Assembly (NCBI RefSeq): GCF_002099425.1
Contig: NW_018343954.1
Location: 20,669,501 to 20,733,500, forward strand
Length of the DNA: 64,000 nucleotides
Source of the DNA: Phascolarctos cinereus
Taxonomy: Eukaryota; Chordata; Mammalia; Diprotodontia; Phascolarctidae
Direction of reading: 5' to 3'
Shown here: positions 58,500 to 64,000 of the stretch, piece by piece
Position numbering within the stretch: position 1 is the stretch's first letter
Layout: the number at the start of each line of letters is the position of its first letter
Notes under the pieces: generated by a model
Seen by the model: the letters and a program-made list of their open reading frames with translations, nothing else
What the model was told of the DNA's origin: nothing
The model's database searches: none
Made by a program: the position numbers and the translations under genes

Positions 58500-59002
58500 C
58501 TTGCATACCTTTCAGAGTGCTTATTTTCCTCTAAGGATCAGTTCAGTCACCAACTCCTCTATAATGTCTTCCATCAACTTTTGAGCTGTTATCTTTCTCT
58601 CCTATTTTTCACCTTTGTTATTGTTTAGTGGTTTCTTTTTTTTAGTTATGTCCCACTTTTTGGGACCTCTTTTGAGGTTTTCTTGGCAAAGATACTGTAG
58701 TGGTTTGTCATTTCCTTGTCCACCTCATTTTACAGATGAAGAAACTGAGGCATACAGGATCAAGTGACTTGTATAGGGTCACATAGCTAGTAAGTGTCTG
58801 AAGCCAGATCTGAACTCAAGGAAATGAGTCTTCCTGTCTTCAGGACCAGCACTCTATCACTAACTGCCTACCTTTTTTCCAACTTATCTTGTATTTACTT
58901 ATTTGTGAACTTGTTATATGGCCACAATGTAATGTAAGCACCTCAAAGTCAGCAGCTATTATATTTTTTACTTTTATTCATAGCGCTGACCACAGAATAT
59001 GT
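58500..59002 (+). mobile_element. L2 LINE 3' part, split by a SINE
   Basis: Left part 58530-58611 (caccaactcctctataatgtc) and right part 58874-59000 (cttgtatttacttatttgtgaac, aagcacctcaaagtcagcagc) are L2-type 3' UTR. The Mar-1-type SINE at 58612 lies between them and an RTE fragment follows. Confidence 0.6.
58612..58873 (-). mobile_element. Mar-1-type CORE-SINE with RTE-like tail
   Basis: gaggttttcttggcaaagatactgtagtggtttgtcatttcc (tail), acagatgaagaaactgaggc (core), agatctgaactcaaggaaatg and gcactctatcac (head), reversed. Confidence 0.87.
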
Positions 59003-59410
59003 TGTTCATTCTTTCAGTCATGTCTGGCTCTTCATGACCTCATAGACCATCACTTTCCAGGCCCTTCCATCCTCCACTATCTCTAAAAGTCTGTCAAGTT
59101 TGTGTTTGTTTGGTTTTTTTTCCATGATGCTATCTATCTCATCCTTTGCTGTCCCTTTTTCCTTTTGCCTTCAATCTTTCTCAATGTCACAGTCTTTTCC
59201 AATGAGTCCTGTCTTCTCATTATGTAGCCAAAATACTTAAGCTTCAATATTTGACCTTCCAGTGAAGATTCTGAATTAATTTCTTTAAGTATTGACTGAC
59301 TTGATCTCCTTGCTGTCCAAGGGAATCTCAAAAGTCTTCTCCAATACCATAATTTGAAAGTGTTGATTCTGTGGTTCTCAACTTTCCTTATGCTCCAACT
59401 CTCACAATAT
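59003..59410 (-). mobile_element. RTE/BovB-type LINE 3' end
   Basis: The 3' terminus (gttgttcattctttcagtcatgtctggctc on the plus strand) matches the tails of the Mar-1-type SINEs. The minus frame 59134-59490 encodes CESWSIRKVENHRIN, FKLWYWRRLLRFPW, SSQSILKEIN, LKLKYFGYIMRR and DSLEKT. These stretches characterise the C-terminus of BovB/RTE ORF2. Confidence 0.9.
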
Positions 59411-59420
59411 TTTGCTATTG
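59134..59420 (-). pseudogene. RTE/BovB ORF2 C-terminal remnant
   Basis: About 90 codons of the RTE endonuclease-reverse transcriptase C-terminus, still open. Order of recognisable stretches: YCESWSIRK, WYWRRLLRFPWTARRS, QSILKEI, YFGYIMRR, DSLEKTVTLRKIEGKRKKG, GQQRMR. The catalytic endonuclease and RT domains are absent because only the 3' end is here. An 80-90 codon frame surviving in an old element is notable but may be chance. Confidence 0.88.
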
Positions 59421-59539
59421 AAAAAAAAGCATAGGGCAAAATATTGCAAATACTCACAATAAATGTGGGTAGAATATAAATTAGTTTCATTATTTTAATG
59501 ACATTTATAAAGGACTTTTAAAATGCAGTATATTTGAAG

Positions 59540-59680
59540 TACATATATGTGTATAAATATATATGATAGTTATATATGTATACATACATGCATAAACACA
59601 TATATATGCATATATATACATATATATATACATATTACTTGCATGTATATCCATGCATATAATTATACATATAAAATTCC
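59540..59680. repeat. (TATATG/CATA)n microsatellite
   Basis: TATATG, ATACAT and GCATA units. Confidence 0.88.
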
Positions 59681-59940
59681 CATACCTTAAGACTCAACTA
59701 AAATCCCATCTTCTACGGAAGCCTCCTTCCACCTCTTAATTCCAGTGCCTTTCCTCTGCTAATTATTTCCTATTTATCCTGTATGTAGTTTGCTATACAT
59801 TTGGTTCCATTTTTCTTCCCCATTAGATTGTAAGCTCTTTGAGAACAGGGACTATCTTTTGCCTCTTTTTGTATCCTCAGAACTCAGCACACTGCCTGGC
59901 ATATAGAAGGCACTTAATAAATGTTGATTGATTGGTTATT
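59675..59940 (+). mobile_element. L2 LINE 3' end
   Basis: Full terminal pattern: ttaagactcaactaaaatcccatcttctacggaagcc, ttagattgtaagctctttgagaacaggg, actcagcacactgcctggcatatagaaggc, acttaataaatgttgattgattg. Confidence 0.85.
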
Positions 59941-61420
59941 GGGCATGAGCTATCTTTAAATGAATGTTGATATTTCAATTATTTCATAGTTTATTTGTGA
60001 ATATTGACCAACTAAACTCGAAGAATTCATATGAAAAGATATAAGACTAAAATAAGACATAAGAATTAAGATATAAAAATTGCAGTGCTTTATTATTAGA
60101 GAGCCTTGCAATCAGATAGCATACTTGACCATTCCTTAAAATAAAACTCCATTACCATCTATATTACAAAAAATAATGCAACTGTGACCTTCAGTTTGAT
60201 GGGATTGCAGGCCTGTCTTCAAGGAAATTTTTAATAGAAGTTGGCAGCATGTCCTGTGTCTTAAAAAATATTGTATCTTGGAGCCTTTTTTTCTAATTGG
60301 CCTATTTGTACTATATGTATCAGTTATTGAAATAAACACTAAAGAACTGTATTATTATTATTACATAAAAAAGAAACAACATAAGCCTAACGAGACACAT
60401 CAAAAACATACAAGCTATAGTTACATGAACCATAACAACAGTGAAAATCATCCAAATGCTTTAACCTATGTTATAAAACAGCTGGTGTTATACAGACAAA
60501 ACATCTGCATTACTGATTGAACTTTTACTTTTCATCTCTATATTTTGTAGACACAGCTGAAAACTCAGCAGAAAAACTGTGTTGTATAAATTTAGCAAAT
60601 TGTTTAAGAGTTTGCACAGTACAAAATTATACAAATGGTTCTTATTACAGTATGTTCAGAATCTATTTGTTAAAATGCCTGAAAATGTAATCATAACTAA
60701 AAGAAATTGAGAAATTGGTAATTCACACTATGAAAAAATTTGATAGGTTTTGGAAGGGGTTATCTCACTTACTAATCAAGGCCGTATTTCCATTGGTAAC
60801 TAGTAAACATTAAAACAAAAACAACAACCAGTCATGACCATTCTCAGAGTATAATAAAGCCTCTGTAACAGCCCAGTGCATGTTTTTAGGTAACAGACAA
60901 GCCGAGTGAGACACTGTGACAGACTGATGTAGTCAGCTGCATAGTGATGTAGGCAGGAGGTAGAGGGATGAAAGGTTGTCTTTATCAACTGGTATGAGAA
61001 AAGACCTAAGTCTGCCTTACATAAAAGACAAGGGGTTGACCTTTGACATATCACTTCTCTGGGCTAAATTAAGATTCACAATGTGGTTCAGGGGCCCCTG
61101 GGTAGTATTGTGGACCATACGATATCCTGGGGCCACGTTTTGACACCTCAAGTTTGCCACTGTAGCTACTGTGTTCTATTGCCACTCTAAAAATCCTCAC
61201 TTAATACATACAGGTCCCACTAGCTATCTTTTCAAATTCTTCTCCCCCCCCTTTTTTTTTGGCTTAACTCTGAGGAGGCTGACACTTTCAGACAGGTAGA
61301 GGGAGAGACTTGACACAGAGGAACTAATAGGAACACTGTTGCATTAATCTAGGTAACAGGTGATAAAGATCAGAAATAGGGTTGTAGTCATATGGGAATA
61401 GAGAAAGGTTTGTGATATAA
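59941..61420. other. Mostly unique DNA
   Basis: About 1.5 kb without a recognisable gene or repeat. The short frames at 60136-60339, 60278-60520 and 60800-61054 show no domain. A C-run then T-run lies at about 61243-61260. Confidence 0.4.
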
Positions 61421-61424
61421 CTAG

Positions 61425-61690
61425 GTGGTGAAATGGATAGACACTAAGCCTGAAGTAAGGAAGATCTAAGTGTAAATCCTTCTGGGACACTTACTAGATG
61501 TGGCCCTTGGCAAGTCACTTACCCTCTGCTTGCCTCGGATTTTTCATCTGTAAAATGGGGAAAATAATAGCACCTAGGGTCTAGGGTTGTTGTGAAAATC
61601 AAATGACATAGTAATTGTAAAATGCTTAGCACAGTGCTTGGCACTTAGCAAGCATTATATAATTGTTAGCTATTTATTATTATTTTCATT
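61425..61690 (+). mobile_element. MIR SINE, nearly full length
   Basis: Head ctaggtggtgaaatggatag, core cttggcaagtcacttaccctctgc...tcatctgtaaaatgggg, and the L2-like tail gcttagcacagtgcttggcacttagcaagc. It is the best MIR copy in the window. Confidence 0.87.
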
Positions 61691-63960
61691 ATTATTAGTG
61701 AAGGTAGGACTATCACAATTCAGCAACTGATAAATGGTGTAAGGAGTCTAGGAGAATGTCACCTTATACAGCAAACACCTGACTTACGTGGTAAGTAGTG
61801 AGATATTTAACAGCTAAGGAAGACAGGCATAGAATCTAAACTTATTTTAAATATTGTGTGGAGAAGAATGGTGAAGATTATAAGGAATATCACCTCATAA
61901 AACAAAGAGAATCAGTGATGAGGAATGTAGTTTAAAGAAAGCTTGGCAAGAGACTCCCCACAACCCCCAAACCAAAGTGACCTCATCAAGTGTAATTAAG
62001 AATGAAACAGAAGGAAAACAGAAAGTGGATGATGGAGAAAAGATCAGCAAAGGTTGTTTTTTTTTTAAACTTGGATTGTAATGTCAGAGTCCAAGATATT
62101 GGGAAAGTAGAAGTAAAAATGACATTGAAGAGTATGAGAAAATCAGCTGGATTACAACAACACTATACTGAAGAAGTCTATATTTGAGCTACTATAATTG
62201 TGATGTTAAAGGAATAATTTCTAAGGTTTCTGAAGTAGTGGAAAATATCAAAGACATTCCCATGAAATATACTATAAGAAAATCACAAACCTAAACATAA
62301 AAATAGGTGACCAAGAAAATATTAAAATTATGTTACTAAAGTATATGCTTACTTTCTTATCTATATAAATTTTATAAGGAAATGCATATGCATCATGAAT
62401 AAGCTTCATGATACTCTTATAAAATAAAAGAAGGCTTTCACTAAAAAAAGATCATGACACAACAAAATTGAATAGAAGATATGGAGAATGTAATATTCCT
62501 ACGTCCAGTTAAGATAGTGGCATAAAAGGTTTTAGAGCTTATGAGTTATATAAAAAGATTACTGCTGTCTCCACATATACATTCCAACACTCATGAAAAG
62601 GTAACATGGTAAAAAAAATGATCAAGAAATTGAATTAGTAAGTATCTGCTTACTATCATTAGTAAGCTTTTTTATCTAACACAGGCCAGATCTACATAAA
62701 TAGATAATTGAAAGATTGAGGATCTGGAAGTGGGGTCCTGCTATGCAAGGCAGAGCTACTCTCTGACTGGATTGCACATGGAGGGAGCAAAGGCTGAGGA
62801 TGCCCTAGAGGAATAAGACTACACAACATCAGATAATTGGTGGGTAGGCCATATGCCCCATTGGTATTATCTCCATGCCAAGAGAATTTGAATGTTACCA
62901 GCAAGTTAAATGGATTAACATGATGAAATAATCGGAAATTCTGGACAAGAGGTGTACAAAATGGGCAGGCACAGGAAGATTGTTTTCCATATCATGGGAA
63001 AGAATAATCATGTTGATAATAGCCCAGATTCAATAGAATATGTGACATTTGAGTAAATCCACAGAATTTATAAATAAAGGAAATAGGTTGTATTTTTCCT
63101 TACACACTATTCCATAACTTTAGAAAAAATTTTCTTCCATTGCAAATGTCATTGATGTTAATTTCAACTTAATTCCTTCTGTGTAAGTTTTTATTTTCTT
63201 TTCCAGAATAGAGGAGGAAATGGGTTTAACATGGAGTTATTTATATCAGTTTCAGCACTGATGAGAAAGAAATTGAACCCAAGGATTATATAGGTATAGT
63301 TTAACACATCACCACATCTCTTAGAACGCAACTTTCATATAGCAGAATTTAGTCACAGATTTATGTATGGGTGTAGGAAAGACGTGCATCAAATCCAATC
63401 TTCTGTCATGGTTATTAAGTATCAGTTGATTAGCGGTCCTAAAATGAGAGCTTCAAATGAAAATGAAATTTCTTATAATGTTTATAGTATTAAGGCAAAT
63501 CTAATTAAATATTGCTAATAATTTATGCAATTAATTCCTGGTAGGTAAACAATGATGGATTTCCTGAAAGTTGAATCAGTACATATCAATTTCATTTCTG
63601 TTTTTCAACCGTTCATAAAAATAGACAGTCTTTTGACCTTTTATATACGTTATATATTTTAAGAGCTAGATTATAACTGCATTAATGAACTGTTTTCTTA
63701 GTGTCTAATATGTTATGCCTAAGACAGATTCTTAGTCTATGATATTATAATTATTTACTTGACCTTCTTGATCACAATTATACTTTAATGTGTATGAGGG
63801 GAAAATAAAAAGTGATGTTTTGGATAAGATATTTTGTGAATACCTTTGAATTGTGTAATGGCTCTATTAACAGGATAAGATTTTCTAGTACCACAGATTT
63901 TTAAAATATCAATTTGCATGAAAATGTTATATGTCTTAAGAAAAGTGTGTTGTAGATCAC
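61691..63960. other. Unique AT-rich DNA
   Basis: About 2.3 kb with no gene and no named repeat. The minus frame 62692-62904 has no recognisable domain. A pyrimidine tract followed by CAG (tttattttcttttccag, near 63190) looks like a splice acceptor but no exon follows. Confidence 0.4.
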
Positions 63961-63964
63961 ATGA

Positions 63965-64000
63965 GATAAATGATTTAGAGCTGGAAGGAACCTTGGAAGC
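63965..64000 (-). mobile_element. MIR3/L3-type tail, cut by the window edge
   Basis: gatttagagctggaaggaaccttggaagc is the reverse complement of the L3-like SINE tail. The element should continue beyond 64000. Confidence 0.65.

Noticed and set aside
62692-62904. 70-codon minus-strand proline- and serine-rich frame
   Set aside because: No domain and no flanking exon signals. The DNA does not match a gene I recognise.
63185-63230. Splice-acceptor-like pyrimidine tract plus CAG
   Set aside because: The following bases give no coding frame, and isolated acceptor look-alikes are common.

Overview
This window looks like a gene-free stretch of a marsupial nuclear genome. The L1 sequences, the tRNA-derived SINEs with RTE/BovB-type tails, the half-L1 (HAL1-type) element and the MIR/L2, MIR3/L3 and RTE relics together fit a marsupial such as an opossum. 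I cannot fix the species from sequence alone. I found no host protein-coding exon, rRNA, functional tRNA gene, CRISPR array or bacterial feature. Every open frame longer than about 100 codons falls in a LINE, a SINE or a simple repeat, or has no recognisable domain.

Layout. 1-6494: an old minus-strand L1 that runs off the left edge and is split by a 2.9 kb plus-strand HAL1-type element with a 14-base target duplication. 6495-10278: unique DNA, SINEs and long TA/CA microsatellites, one holding a perfect 30-base inverted repeat. 10279-16845: a complete-length but broken minus-strand L1. 17000-22560: a possible RTE-like fragment and three older plus-strand L1 3' ends. 22560-41330: mostly unique AT-rich DNA with L2, MIR, MIR3, Mar-1-type SINE, CR1/L3 and microsatellite islands. 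41338-45976: a second L1 close in sequence to the 10.3-16.8 kb copy; it keeps its 5' end but lacks its 3' end. 46085-48250: L2 pieces and a CR1/L3 reverse-transcriptase relic. 48250-64000: mostly unique sequence with a truncated L1 (53.8-55.0 kb), SINEs, L2 and an RTE/BovB 3' end (59.0-59.4 kb).

How the parts relate. Four LINE lineages and short elements matching their tails occur together: L1 with HAL1 and A-tailed SINEs, RTE/BovB with Mar-1-type SINEs, L2 with MIR, and CR1/L3 with MIR3. Nesting gives some relative ages: L2 is older than the Mar-1-type SINE inserted in it, and the left L1 is older than the HAL1 inside it. Family names rest on recognition of motifs and on comparison between copies inside the window, not on a database search.
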